Shown: positions 8,864 to 17,953, numbered from the stretch's first letter. The stretch is 64,000 nt of DNA from UBA1413 sp964461455 (GCA_964461455.1 CAYWUJ010000008.1:1-64000); one strand, 5' to 3'. Notes: generated by a model from the letters alone, not told the origin. Made by a program: numbers and translations.

Positions 8864-9460
8864 ATGGAAAACTATTATGCCCATCCGACTGCCGTTATTG
8901 ATGAAGGAGCCCTTATTGGCGAGGGAACGAAGATCTGGCATTTCTGCCATGTGATGTCCACGGCGCAGATCGGCCGTCGCTGCAACCTGGGGCAGAATGT
9001 TTTCGTGGCGGGCGACGTCGTTCTGGGCGACAACGTGAAGGTGCAGAACAATGTTTCGCTTTACACGGGGGTGGTATGTGAGGATGATGTCTTTTTGGGC
9101 CCCTCAATGGTCTTTACCAACGTGATGAATCCCCGGAGCGGGGTCAACCGGAAGGAGGAGTACCGGCGGACCCTGGTGAAACGGGGGGCCACCATCGGCG
9201 CCAACGCCACCATTGTCTGCGGGGTGACCCTGGGGCGTTACTGCTTCATCGGCGCCGGGGCCGTGGTGATCCGCAACGTGCCCGACTATGCCCTGATGGT
9301 GGGTAACCCGGCCCGCCAGAGCGGCTGGATGAGCGAAGCCGGCGAAAAACTGCTCTTCCTCGATGGCCATTACGCCCAGTGCCCCCTCACCGGCGAGAAG
9401 TACGTGCTCGAAGGGGGCATGGTCACTAAATTCTCGGGCCCTTCTCCCATGCTGGCCTGA
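8864..9460 (+). CDS. wbpD: Nucleotide-sugar N-acetyltransferase, WbpD/WlbB-like (left-handed beta helix)
   Basis: A 198-residue protein built of hexapeptide repeats (IGEGTKIWHF, IGRRCNLGQNVFV, LGDNVKVQNNVSLY, IGANATIVCGVTLGRY), giving a left-handed parallel beta helix that works as a trimer. The segments LGQNVFV, KVQNNVSLY, GPSMVFTNVMNPRS, TLVKRGATIGAN and ALMVGNPARQSGWMSE are close to those of WbpD/WlbB. That enzyme acetylates the 3-amino group of UDP-2-acetamido-3-amino-glucuronate. Preceded by WbpI- and WbpE-like genes. The WbpA dehydrogenase and WbpB oxidoreductase are not in the window. Confidence 0.87.
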   Translation: MENYYAHPTAVIDEGALIGEGTKIWHFCHVMSTAQIGRRCNLGQNVFVAGDVVLGDNVKVQNNVSLYTGVVCEDDVFLGPSMVFTNVMNPRSGVNRKEEYRRTLVKRGATIGANATIVCGVTLGRYCFIGAGAVVIRNVPDYALMVGNPARQSGWMSEAGEKLLFLDGHYAQCPLTGEKYVLEGGMVTKFSGPSPMLA

Positions 9461-9675
9461 GGCTAAGTAGACTTAACCGATGTTAGCTCCAAATTGTATC
9501 AGTTCGGAGAAATTCAGTACATCGTGTGTTATGTTTAATCCATTGCATGATAGTGTACTCCGCGTCCTTAACGGGTTTTAAGTATAAACCCTTCCTTGAC
9601 CAGATGTGATCAGATATACCCATTTTGTATCCCCTGGTATCCATAAAGCGGGAATGCCAGTCCGGGTAATTTCAC
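9461..9675. other. 215 bp gap between convergent genes
   Basis: No open frame with recognisable content. A small stem-loop, GGGTTT/AAACCC, lies at 9573-9591 and may help end transcription, but it lacks a T run. Confidence 0.4.
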
Positions 9676-11067
9676 TTATTTTTGAGCCGTGCCCAGTCTG
9701 ATCATCTCCCCTGCCAGGTGGCGGCGTGAGAACTTTTCAATCTCCTTTGGGGGTTCGGCTGTTTCCCCCTTGTGCCACATCAGAAATGCTTTCTCCAGGG
9801 CAGACTGTATCCCCTCCACATCGGAGAATGAATGATAGCTGCCGGCACCGGTTTGGGTAAGGATCTTTTGGCAGTCGCTGTCTTCAGGTCCGATGGCCAG
9901 GATGGGCCGTCCCAGGGCCATGTATTCATACATCTTTCCGGGAAGAATTTCCCGGGCATTGGGGGAATCGTTGAGCGGCAGCAGTAAAACCGGTGAATGG
10001 CTCAGCATCCGCAGCCCCTCCCGGTGTTCCAGGTGGGGAAGGACTTCAAGTTGCTCCCCGAGGCCATGGCTCCTTATTTCCTGCAGGATGGTCTCATCGG
10101 TCTGTCCGATCAGCCTGATCTTCAGTTTTTCCCCGAAGGCGGGGATTTCAGAAACAAGCCGTTCCAGGGCAGTCCAGAGGGCAGAGGGATTCCGGTCGCG
10201 GCTGAAAGCCCCGAAGTGGCTGATAGTAAACTGGCCTGATGAGTGTTCCGCACCGTGATGAACTATGGAACTTCCCTCGGCACCACTCCCGGAGGAACCT
10301 TTGGCAAAAGCACCCACGGCATTTTCACCATAATCAGCAGAATGGCCGGGTCCTTCAAAATCTGCAGGATCGAAGCCGTTGTAGACCACGTGGACTTCCC
10401 TGCCGGCGAGGGCTTCGAGCGACCGCTTCATGCCGGGACTCACCACAGTCACCACGTCGGCGGTGGTCAGCACTCTTTTCTCCAGCCGGTGGTGTATCAG
10501 GTCGGCCATCGCGGTCAGTTTCAGCCGGTGATAAAAATCGATGCCCGTCCAGGGATCCCGGAAATCGGCCAGCCAGGGCACCTTCACCTGCTTCTTCAGC
10601 TTCAGGGCGATCAGGTGCATGCTGTGGGGAGGGCCTGTGGAAACGATCAGGTCGACGGGGTGTTCCGCCAGGTATTTACGGAGAAATATCACGGAAGTAT
10701 TTACCCAGAAAACGCGCGGGTCGGGGATCAGCAGATTGCCGCGTATGAATACCGCCACCCTCTCCTTCAGGGAGCCCCTTGAGGCTTCGGAAATATACCC
10801 CGACTTGAAGCGGCTCTCCTTTGATTTTCCCGTCAGTTTCCGGAAAAGGTCGTAAGGCTCCCAGATATGGGTGCTGATGACTTCCGCTTCCACGGGCACT
10901 TCCGCCAGCAGACTCTCATCGATCACCGAAGGGTCGGGATTTTCAGGGGTGTAAATCACCGGCTGCCAGCCATATTCAGGCAGGTATTTCGACATCTTGA
11001 GCCACCGCATCACGCCGCCACCCCCCGCCGGAGGCCAGTAATAAGTTATAATCAGCACCCGTTTCAT
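9676..11067 (-). CDS. Glycosyltransferase, GT4-like
   Basis: A 463-residue GT-B enzyme. The N-terminus MKRVLIITYYWPPAGGGGV, with the glycine loop after YYWPP, is typical of GT4 proteins in Bacteroidota polysaccharide loci. VDLIVSTGPPHSMHLIAL and WLADFRDPWTGIDFY are also familiar segments. The C-terminal donor site reads REILPGKMYEYMALGRPIL. Between the two domains, at about 247-281, is a Gly/Ser/His-rich insert (GAFAKGSSGSGAEGSS and onward) that looks like a variable linker. Donor and acceptor are unknown. It is the last polysaccharide gene of the cluster and is convergent with the WbpD-like gene. Confidence 0.85.
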   Translation of the reverse strand: MKRVLIITYYWPPAGGGGVMRWLKMSKYLPEYGWQPVIYTPENPDPSVIDESLLAEVPVEAEVISTHIWEPYDLFRKLTGKSKESRFKSGYISEASRGSLKERVAVFIRGNLLIPDPRVFWVNTSVIFLRKYLAEHPVDLIVSTGPPHSMHLIALKLKKQVKVPWLADFRDPWTGIDFYHRLKLTAMADLIHHRLEKRVLTTADVVTVVSPGMKRSLEALAGREVHVVYNGFDPADFEGPGHSADYGENAVGAFAKGSSGSGAEGSSIVHHGAEHSSGQFTISHFGAFSRDRNPSALWTALERLVSEIPAFGEKLKIRLIGQTDETILQEIRSHGLGEQLEVLPHLEHREGLRMLSHSPVLLLPLNDSPNAREILPGKMYEYMALGRPILAIGPEDSDCQKILTQTGAGSYHSFSDVEGIQSALEKAFLMWHKGETAEPPKEIEKFSRRHLAGEMIRLGTAQK

Positions 11068-11350
11068 AACCCCAAAGTTAGTGATATGGGGATATCATTT
11101 CATAATTCATTCGCAAAAGCAACAATTACAGAGTCCGAATCTGCCGGATAAGTTTTCGCGGACCGGCTGGCATGAATGAGAACTCATTCGAATTGTTCAT
11201 TTTTGCAGTTTCTGCATGAAATCTCATTCACAAGATCATATCATGGAATAAATATGCCGCGCTGGCCGGTGTAAGAAGTGATTTGAAAAACCGGATCAGC
11301 AGTAATCTGAATGTTTTATAAATAGTCCCGGCCGGACAACCAATTTTATT
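11068..11350. other. 283 bp gap upstream of the GT4 gene
   Basis: No coding frame recognised. The minus strand at 11073-11080 reads TAACTTTG, a -7-like box, but only 5 bp before the ATG. A perfect 7 bp inverted repeat with a 2 bp spacer, GAATGAG-AA-CTCATTC, lies at 11174-11189 and could be an operator. Confidence 0.35.
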
Positions 11351-12904
11351 TTATTTCAATCTCATAAACAGATTCTTCATGCTTACCTTCTCTGCCACGA
11401 TCTCCCTGATCCTTTCCACCGGGATCCGCTCCTGCTCCATGGTATCGCGGGTGCGGATGGTCACCGTATCGTCCTGTTCGGTCTGGTGGTCGATGGTAAT
11501 GCAGAAGGGGGTGCCGATGGCATCCTGGCGGCGGTAGCGCTTGCCGATGGAGTCCTTTTCGTCGTACTGGCAGTTGAAGTCGAACTTCAGTCTGTCGATG
11601 ATTTCGCGGGCTTTTTCGGGCTGCCCGTCTTTTTTCACCAGCGGAAGCACCGCCAGCTTCACGGGGGCCAGGGCCGGAGGAATGCGCAATACCGTGCGGA
11701 TGTCCTTTTCCCCGTTGGCGCCCGTCACCTCCTCTTCATGGTAGGAGGCGGCGATCACCTGCAGGAACATGCGGTCGACCCCGATGGAGGTCTCCACCAC
11801 ATAGGGAATGTAGGATTCGTTTTTCTCGGGATCGAAATAGCGGAGCTTCTTTCCCGAATATTGTTCGTGTTGCGACAGGTCGAAATCGGTACGTGAGTGG
11901 ATGCCTTCCACCTCCTTGAACCCGAAGGGGAAGCGGTATTCGATGTCAACGGCGGCGTTGGCGTAATGGGCCAGTTTCTCGTGCTCATGGAAGCGGTAGT
12001 TCTCACTGCCGAAGCCCAGGGCCTGGTGCCACTTCATGCGGGCTTCCCTCCAGGTGCGGAACCAGTCGAGTTCCGTCCCCGGTTCCACGAAAAACTGCAT
12101 CTCCATCTGTTCGAACTCGCGCATGCGGAAGATGAACTGCCGGGCGACGATTTCATTACGGAAAGCCTTGCCGATCTGGGCGATTCCGAAGGGGATCTTC
12201 ATACGCCCGCTCTTCTGGACGTTGAGGTAGTTGACAAAGATGCCCTGGGCGGTTTCCGGGCGCAGGAAAATCTTCATGGCTCCGTCGGCAGTGGAGCCCA
12301 TATCGGTGGAAAACATCAGGTTAAACTGCCTCACTTCGGTCCAGTTGCGGGTTCCCGACACCGGACAGACGATCTCCTGGTCGACGATGATCTGGCGCAG
12401 CTCCTCCAGGTTGCTGTCGTTGAGGGCCCGGGCAAAACGGCTGTGCAGCCCGTCCCATTTCTCCTGGTTTTCAAGAACCCTCGCGTTGGTGGCCCTGAAC
12501 TGACCCTCATCAAAGGCATCGCCAAACCGCTTCCGGGCTTTATCGACCTCCTTGGTGATCTTGTCTTCGATTTTGGCCAGCTGCTCCTCGATGAGCACGT
12601 CGGCACGGTACCGCTTCTTGGAGTCCTTGTTATCGATCAGCGGATCGTTGAAGGCATCAACATGGCCCGAAGCCTTCCAGATGGTGGGGTGCATGAAGAT
12701 GGCCGAATCGATGCCCACCACATTCTCATGCAGCAGAATCATGCTGTCCCACCAGTATTTCTTGATATTGTTCTTCAGCTCAACGCCATACTGGCCGTAG
12801 TCGTATACCGCTGAAAGGCCGTCATAGATTTCGCTGGATTGAAAAACGTAGCCATACTCCTTGCAATGGGCTACCAGTTTTTTGAAGAGATCTTCCTGAG
12901 CCAT
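11351..12904 (-). CDS. glyS: Glycyl-tRNA synthetase, dimeric type
   Basis: A 517-residue class II synthetase that charges tRNA-Gly in the cytoplasm. This is the single-chain alpha2 type, not the alpha2beta2 type. It begins MAQEDLFKKLVAHCKEYGYV, followed by YDGLSAVYDYGQYGVELKNN and the substrate-site segment TDMGSTADGAMKIFLRPETA. Motif 2 is around FRNEIVARQFIFRMREFEQM, motif 3 around VVETSIGVDRMFL, and a C-terminal anticodon-binding domain begins around APVKLAVLPLVKK. Length is usual for Bacteroidota. It appears to be a single-gene unit. Confidence 0.97.
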   Translation of the reverse strand: MAQEDLFKKLVAHCKEYGYVFQSSEIYDGLSAVYDYGQYGVELKNNIKKYWWDSMILLHENVVGIDSAIFMHPTIWKASGHVDAFNDPLIDNKDSKKRYRADVLIEEQLAKIEDKITKEVDKARKRFGDAFDEGQFRATNARVLENQEKWDGLHSRFARALNDSNLEELRQIIVDQEIVCPVSGTRNWTEVRQFNLMFSTDMGSTADGAMKIFLRPETAQGIFVNYLNVQKSGRMKIPFGIAQIGKAFRNEIVARQFIFRMREFEQMEMQFFVEPGTELDWFRTWREARMKWHQALGFGSENYRFHEHEKLAHYANAAVDIEYRFPFGFKEVEGIHSRTDFDLSQHEQYSGKKLRYFDPEKNESYIPYVVETSIGVDRMFLQVIAASYHEEEVTGANGEKDIRTVLRIPPALAPVKLAVLPLVKKDGQPEKAREIIDRLKFDFNCQYDEKDSIGKRYRRQDAIGTPFCITIDHQTEQDDTVTIRTRDTMEQERIPVERIREIVAEKVSMKNLFMRLK

Positions 12905-12932
12905 GTTATATTATTTCTGAATTTTAGACCGG

Positions 12933-12940
12933 CAAAAATA
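12933..12940 (-). promoter_or_regulatory. -7 box for glyS
   Basis: The minus strand reads TATTTTTG 28 bp before the glyS ATG, matching TAnnTTTG. No -33 TTG at normal spacing. Confidence 0.45.
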
Positions 12941-13039
12941 AGGGATAAATCAACACAAAGGGCATGCCGGGGATTTAATATCCTGTGGGGGCCGGGGTGT
13001 GTTTAACAGAAAATCAGGAAAGCCACCTGAGGGAATGGT

Positions 13040-13318
13040 TTATTCGACCTCTTCAAAATCAACGTATTCCCCCTCGCTGTTTTTGGCGGGATGATTCTTA
13101 TTGCGGTTGTTTTCGAGGGTCACCTCTCCTTCAGAGCGCTGACTGCGCTGTTGCTGCCGGAACTGCTCTTCCATGCGCGACTGCATGTTTTTCATGGTTT
13201 TGTTCATCAGAAGGGGGAGCACATACCGGGAAACCAGCCTGAACCCATACCAGATCACCATGATAATGAGCAGGGTTCTGAGAAAAGAAACAATGGTCAG
13301 TAAAACAAAAAGGGTCAT
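13040..13318 (-). CDS. Small membrane protein, DUF4834-like
   Basis: A 92-residue protein. One long hydrophobic segment at residues 3-38 (LFVLLTIVSFLRTLLIIM and onward) is followed by a basic, glutamine-rich cytoplasmic tail (MEEQFRQQQRSQRSEG) and an acidic end, GEYVDFEEVE. This plan, ending in an EYVDFEE-like tail, is that of the short DUF4834 proteins found across Bacteroidota. Function is unknown. The gene lies between the head-GIN lipoprotein and glyS, all on the minus strand, 62 bp after the lipoprotein gene. Confidence 0.7.
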   Translation of the reverse strand: MTLFVLLTIVSFLRTLLIIMVIWYGFRLVSRYVLPLLMNKTMKNMQSRMEEQFRQQQRSQRSEGEVTLENNRNKNHPAKNSEGEYVDFEEVE

Positions 13319-13380
13319 TTTAATTCAGCATCTAAATGCAATCGCACAATGCGATTTGCGGGGGCAAAATTAATGCTTTT

Positions 13381-14097
13381 TTATTTCTTAATGATATTTC
13401 CGCCTGACGAGGTGTTGATGTTGAGTTGTTTTGGTGTGCCCAAGTAGAAGATATTTCCGCCACTGGAGGCGTCGGCGGTGAGTTCGTTGTTCACGGCAAC
13501 CCATACGTTCCCACCACTGGAGGCCGATACGTCACATTTTGAGGAGAAGAGGTCCCCCGCCCTGATGTTGGCCCCTGAGGAGGTCCTGATGGAGGATTCC
13601 CTGGCCGATCCTTCCATGCGGATGTTGGACCCCGAGGAGGCGTGAACTTCCACCTGCTGGCCGTCGATTTCAAGCCTCAGGTTACTCCCTGCCGATCCCT
13701 TGATGGTCAGATTTTCGCTGACCAGCCGGTTTTTCGTGGTAATGCTGCTCCCCGCAGTCCCGGAAATCTCTTCCAGATCCTTCACGGTGACCACCACCTT
13801 TTTCTCGCTGGCCTTCCAGATATTGGCCAGTGCCTTCACCTCCAGGATTCCGTTTTCCACATGGGTCTCTATCAGCTTGTGCAGATTCGCATCGGCAATC
13901 ACCCGCACGTTCTGTTCCTCGCCCTGAACCAGCTCCACTTCCATCCCGCTGGTCACACTAACACCCGTGAATTCATCCACCTTCCGCTCAACACTCTTTA
14001 CCTGTCCGTCACCCTTGACCGAAGGCCCCATAAAGAGACAGGAACTCATGAGAGTGCCCGTGAAAATCATCGTTACAAATAAAACCAACCGCCTCAT
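13381..14097 (-). CDS. Head-GIN domain lipoprotein (DUF2807)
   Basis: A 238-residue lipoprotein. The signal peptide MRRLVLFVTMIFTGTLMSSC ends in a lipobox with the lipidated cysteine at residue 20. After it comes a repetitive beta structure in which short SSG motifs recur: GTAGSSITTKN, GSAGSNLRLE, ASSGSNIRMEG, TSSGANIRAG, ASSGGNVWVA, ASSGGNIFYLG, TSSGGNIIKK. These are typical of the head-GIN domain, a right-handed beta helix. The family is common in Bacteroidota and its function is not known. It likely sits on the periplasmic or outer face of a membrane. Confidence 0.87.
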   Translation of the reverse strand: MRRLVLFVTMIFTGTLMSSCLFMGPSVKGDGQVKSVERKVDEFTGVSVTSGMEVELVQGEEQNVRVIADANLHKLIETHVENGILEVKALANIWKASEKKVVVTVKDLEEISGTAGSSITTKNRLVSENLTIKGSAGSNLRLEIDGQQVEVHASSGSNIRMEGSARESSIRTSSGANIRAGDLFSSKCDVSASSGGNVWVAVNNELTADASSGGNIFYLGTPKQLNINTSSGGNIIKK

Positions 14098-14252
14098 AAC
14101 TTTATTTCTTTGTTGCCGTTTTATGTCTTACAAACATATCACCATCATCCTCAAAACAGCACTACTTTTCGCCGAATGGGGGAAAATTACCGGTGAACCT
14201 CATTATTGCCGCCGGTTTTGCTAATTTTGCCGCCATAATAAAATTTAAACAC

Positions 14253-15926
14253 ATGAAGATCAGGAGATTTTTAATTGCCTTTATTCTGGTCGCGGCCTCA
14301 GGCATTGCCCTGTTCAGTTTCACCAATGATCAGAAGAATTTTGAAATTGCCAAGAACCTCGATATATACTACTCCCTGTTCAGGGAGCTGAACACCTTTT
14401 ATGTCGATGAAATAAATCCTAACACGCTGGTAAAGACCAGTATCGACAAGATGCTGGAATCACTCGATCCTTACACGAATTACATTTCGGAGGCCGATGT
14501 GGAGGATTTCAAATTCATGACCACCGGGGAGTATGCCGGGATTGGTGCCCTGATCAGCAAACAGAAGGACCAGATCATCATTGCCGAGCCGTATGAGGGG
14601 TTTCCTGCCCAGAAAGCCGGACTGAAAGCCGGTGATATTATCCTGGAGGTGGAGGGAAAAACCACGGCAACCATGACTACCGAGGATGTCAGCAACCTGC
14701 TCAAGGGACCGGCCATGAAACCCGTAAAGGTGAAGATACAGCGCCCCGGCGAGAAGAAGAGTTTTGAAGTCGACGTGGTCAGGGAGAAAATCACCATCGA
14801 TCCTGTTCCCTGGTATGGCATGGTCGATGACAAGACGGCCTACATCAGGCTTTCCAATTTCACCCAGAATTGCGGTGATGAGGTGAAAAAGGCCTATACG
14901 GAACTGAAAAGAGAGCATGCCCCGGAGTCCCTGATCCTCGATCTGCGTTCCAATCCCGGGGGATTGCTCATTGAATCGGTGAAGATCATGAACCTGTTTG
15001 TTCCCCGGGGATCAGAGATCGTGAGCACCCGCGGAAAGGTGAAGGAGTGGGACAATGTATACAAAGCCACGCAGCAGCCTCTTGATACCACGGTACGGAT
15101 TGCCGTCCTCACCAACAGGGGGTCGGCATCGGCGTCGGAAATCATTGCCGGGGCCATGCAGGATCTGGACCGCGGATTGATCATCGGGACCAGGACCTTT
15201 GGTAAGGGGTTGGTGCAGACCACCCGCGACCTGAGTTACAACACCAAGCTGAAGGTGACCACCGCCAAGTATTATATCCCCAGTGGCCGGTGCATCCAGG
15301 CTCTTGACTATTCCCACCGCAATGAGGACGGAAGTGTCGGCGTGGTTCCCGATTCCCTGATTTCGGAATTTGCCACAAAGAACGGCCGCAAGGTGTTTGA
15401 CGGAGGAGGCGTGGTTCCCGACATCAAGGTGGACCAGGAGGAGTTGAGTAGCCTCGCCATTGAGCTGGTCACCAGTTTCATCCTCTTCGACTATGCCACC
15501 CACTATGCCGCCAAAACCCCCACGATTCCCCAGCCCGAAGCGTTTGTCATCACCGGCGATATCTACGACGATTTTATTGCTTATGTAAAAAACAGCAGTT
15601 TCAAATATGACTCTGACACGGAGGAGGCCTTTGCCAGCCTGCTGAAAACGGCCCGCGATGAGAAATATTATGATGTGGCCTCTGCGGAGTTCAAGGCCCT
15701 GGAAGCCAGGCTGACCCCTGACCTCGACAAGGATTTGCGGCTCTTCCAAAAGGAGATCAGTCAACTGCTCAAGGATGAGATTGTGGGCAGGTATTATTAC
15801 CAAAAGGGGGCCATCAGGGCTACCCTGGGCGAAGATCCCGACATTCTCAGGGCCCGGGAGATCCTGAAAGACCAGGCGGCTTATGCCCGTTATTTCACCC
15901 CGGGCACGGTGATCTCGGCCAACTGA
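14253..15926 (+). CDS. S41 family C-terminal processing peptidase with PDZ domain
   Basis: A 557-residue periplasmic serine protease of the CtpA/Prc type. Residues 1-24 form an uncleaved or cleaved signal segment; a PDZ domain spans about 85-165 (GEYAGIGALI, GLKAGDIILEVEGK). The S41 core follows, with LDLRSNPGGLL at 229-239. The likely catalytic pair is Ser293 (in RGSASASEI) and Lys318 (in TFGKGLVQ), 25 residues apart as in Prc. A longer frame opens at 14193, but the ATG at 14253 begins the signal peptide and follows an A-rich leader. The C-terminal 150 residues contain helical repeats. Confidence 0.92.
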   Translation: MKIRRFLIAFILVAASGIALFSFTNDQKNFEIAKNLDIYYSLFRELNTFYVDEINPNTLVKTSIDKMLESLDPYTNYISEADVEDFKFMTTGEYAGIGALISKQKDQIIIAEPYEGFPAQKAGLKAGDIILEVEGKTTATMTTEDVSNLLKGPAMKPVKVKIQRPGEKKSFEVDVVREKITIDPVPWYGMVDDKTAYIRLSNFTQNCGDEVKKAYTELKREHAPESLILDLRSNPGGLLIESVKIMNLFVPRGSEIVSTRGKVKEWDNVYKATQQPLDTTVRIAVLTNRGSASASEIIAGAMQDLDRGLIIGTRTFGKGLVQTTRDLSYNTKLKVTTAKYYIPSGRCIQALDYSHRNEDGSVGVVPDSLISEFATKNGRKVFDGGGVVPDIKVDQEELSSLAIELVTSFILFDYATHYAAKTPTIPQPEAFVITGDIYDDFIAYVKNSSFKYDSDTEEAFASLLKTARDEKYYDVASAEFKALEARLTPDLDKDLRLFQKEISQLLKDEIVGRYYYQKGAIRATLGEDPDILRAREILKDQAAYARYFTPGTVISAN

Positions 15927-15928
15927 TG

Positions 15929-16948
15929 TTACAGGGCTGACCGGAACTGCCGCAGAAAGCGGACGTCATTCTCGAAATAGAGGCGGATGTCTTTCACGCC
16001 GTAGAGAAGCATGGTGATGCGTTCGATGCCCATTCCAAAGGCATAGCCGGTATATTTCCTGCTGTCGATATTGCAGGCTTCCAGAACGTTAGGGTCGACC
16101 ATGCCGCATCCCAGGATTTCGAGCCACCCGGTATACTTGCAAAGGTTGCACCCCTTTCCCCCACAAATGGAGCAGCTCACGTCCATTTCTGCCGAGGGTT
16201 CCGTGAAGGGAAAATAGGAGGGCCTCAGGCGTATTTCCGTTTCCTCGCCGAAGAGTTCCCGGGCAAAATAAAGCAGGGTCTGCTTCAGGTCGGCAAAGGA
16301 GACATTCTCGTCGACATACAGGCCTTCCACCTGGTGAAATATACAGTGTGAACGTGCCGAGATGGCCTCATTGCGGAATACCCTTCCGGGGAAGATGGCC
16401 CGTATGGGAGGCTGCGTGCGCTCCATCACCCTGATCTGAACACTGGAAGTGTGGGTGCGCAGCAATACGTCGGGATCCTTCTCAATGAAAAAAGTGTCCT
16501 GCATGTCGCGTGCCGGGTGTTCCGGGGGAAAATTGAGGGCCGAGAAGACATGCCAGTCATCCTCGATCTCGGGACCTTCGGCTACCGTGAACCCCAGATG
16601 CCCGAATATGTCGGTGATCCTGTTGCGGACAATCGCCAGGGGATGCCGTGACCCCAGGCCCAACGGATCGCCGGGAGCCGTAAGGTCGCCACTGCTCTCT
16701 CCTTCATGGCGGGTTTCCAAAATCTCCTTCAGCTGGTTGATTTTCTCCTGGGCGCTGTTCTTCAGCTCGTTGAGGGCTTTCCCCACTTCCTTCTTCATCG
16801 CCGGATCCACATCACGGAACTCATCAAAAAGCTGGCTGATGATCCCTTTCTTGCTGATATACCGGATGCGCAACTCCTCAAGCATGGCCACCGTTTCGGG
16901 AGCTGCCGCTTCTATCTCCCTTTTCAGGGCCTTGATCTTTTCTAACAT
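15929..16948 (-). CDS. pheS: Phenylalanyl-tRNA synthetase alpha subunit
   Basis: A 339-residue class II catalytic subunit of the alpha2beta2 PheRS. The N-terminal coiled coil (about 1-90) precedes GSRHPLAIVRNRITDIFGHL and GFTVAEGPEIEDDWHVFSAL. Then come the substrate segment HPARDMQDTFFI, motif 2 region FPGRVFRNEAISARSHCIFH, and the C-terminal GMGIERITMLLYGVKDIRLY with motif 3. A Cys cluster at CSICGGKGCNLCKYTG resembles a zinc-binding insert seen in some bacterial PheS. The beta subunit gene is not in the window. The gene is convergent with the S41 protease, 2 bp apart. Confidence 0.97.
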   Translation of the reverse strand: MLEKIKALKREIEAAAPETVAMLEELRIRYISKKGIISQLFDEFRDVDPAMKKEVGKALNELKNSAQEKINQLKEILETRHEGESSGDLTAPGDPLGLGSRHPLAIVRNRITDIFGHLGFTVAEGPEIEDDWHVFSALNFPPEHPARDMQDTFFIEKDPDVLLRTHTSSVQIRVMERTQPPIRAIFPGRVFRNEAISARSHCIFHQVEGLYVDENVSFADLKQTLLYFARELFGEETEIRLRPSYFPFTEPSAEMDVSCSICGGKGCNLCKYTGWLEILGCGMVDPNVLEACNIDSRKYTGYAFGMGIERITMLLYGVKDIRLYFENDVRFLRQFRSAL

Positions 16949-16967
16949 CTGCGGGAATTTTGAAATG

Positions 16968-16975
16968 CAAAAATA
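16968..16975 (-). promoter_or_regulatory. -7 box for pheS
   Basis: The minus strand reads TATTTTTG 19 bp before the pheS ATG, matching TAnnTTTG. It lies in the 33 bp between pheS and the upstream gene, suggesting an own promoter. Confidence 0.45.
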
Positions 16976-16981
16976 ACATCC

Positions 16982-17896
16982 CTACTTTAATTCCAGTACC
17001 GTGGTACCGATATTGTTTCCATCGGCAAAGACATCAATGGAATAATTCCCGGGAACGAGCGCTGATTCGCCCTTATTATCCCAATATATGGCCACGGGGA
17101 TGTCGTTTCCTTCATAGTTGATCTCCCTGGTGGCCGTATAGGGGATTTTGAGGTCTTCGAACCGGAAGGTGTCGTTGGGGTTCTTGTTAAGCAGGAGCTG
17201 GTCAGGACGCATGATGCGGATGTAGATATTTTTTGCGCCTCTTTTGGCGGTCACATTCTGGCCGATGATCATGTTTACCCTGATCATGACCGTGCGGTCG
17301 GCAAACCGGGTATCCTTATTCCTGTCGTTCATGCCTGCTGCCGTCAGCTCCCTGACTTCCAGGGTAGCCGCCAGTTTCAGGTTCTCTTGCAGCTGTTCCT
17401 TTTCCTGGGTCAGCGCGACATTCCGGGTCTCCACCTCCCTGGCCTGTTCCTTCACCTCCAGGTTTTCAGCCATGAGCAGCTGGTTGCGGCGGTTCAAAGA
17501 GTCGATCTGGACAATATAATTCCGCATGATGTCGCGCAGCGTGGTCACCTCCTTCTGGTACTTGCCGATTCTGTCGAGGCTGACCCTGCGGGTCTGCTCC
17601 ACTTCCAGGAGCAGGTCCTTCACCCGTGTCTGGGCCATGTATATCTGCTGACTGAGGGTGTCGTTTTCCACCTTCAGACTGTCGTAGCCTTCAATGATAC
17701 GGGTAAGCTCCACCTGAACGGAATCTTTCTGTGACGAGATCTGCCCGACAATAATCCGGTTGCTCCTCCTCTGGGCGAAAAAGAGAAAAAGCATCACCGC
17801 AAGGATGACCACCAGGAGGATGACAATGATGTTGTTCCTCCGGTCTTTAGGGGAGGCCCCTAAGAAACCGCCTTTGTTTCCGGTCTCGTAATTCAT
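16982..17896 (-). CDS. Membrane-anchored coiled-coil protein of unknown function
   Basis: A 304-residue protein I cannot assign to a named family. A short N-terminal cytoplasmic part (ASPKDRRNN) leads into one membrane segment, about 22-44 (IIVILLVVILAVMLFLFF). A long coiled coil follows (about 50-180) with regular heptads such as LKVENDTLSQQIYMAQTRVK and TQEKEQLQENLKLAATLEV. The last 110 residues are predicted beta-rich and globular (FADRTVMIRVNMIIGQNVTA, IPVAIYWDNKGESALVPG). The plan suggests a periplasmic scaffold. Its promoter carries both Bacteroidota boxes. Confidence 0.75.
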   Translation of the reverse strand: MNYETGNKGGFLGASPKDRRNNIIVILLVVILAVMLFLFFAQRRSNRIIVGQISSQKDSVQVELTRIIEGYDSLKVENDTLSQQIYMAQTRVKDLLLEVEQTRRVSLDRIGKYQKEVTTLRDIMRNYIVQIDSLNRRNQLLMAENLEVKEQAREVETRNVALTQEKEQLQENLKLAATLEVRELTAAGMNDRNKDTRFADRTVMIRVNMIIGQNVTAKRGAKNIYIRIMRPDQLLLNKNPNDTFRFEDLKIPYTATREINYEGNDIPVAIYWDNKGESALVPGNYSIDVFADGNNIGTTVLELK

Positions 17897-17922
17897 TACC
17901 GATCAATTCATTTATTCCGTTC

Positions 17923-17953
17923 CAAAAGTAGTAACTTTTTTGGGACCGGACAA
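17923..17953 (-). promoter_or_regulatory. Bacteroidota-type promoter of the coiled-coil gene
   Basis: On the minus strand TTG (17951-17953) is followed after 20 bp by TACTTTTG (17923-17930), the full -33/-7 pattern, 26 bp before the ATG at 17896. Confidence 0.65.
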
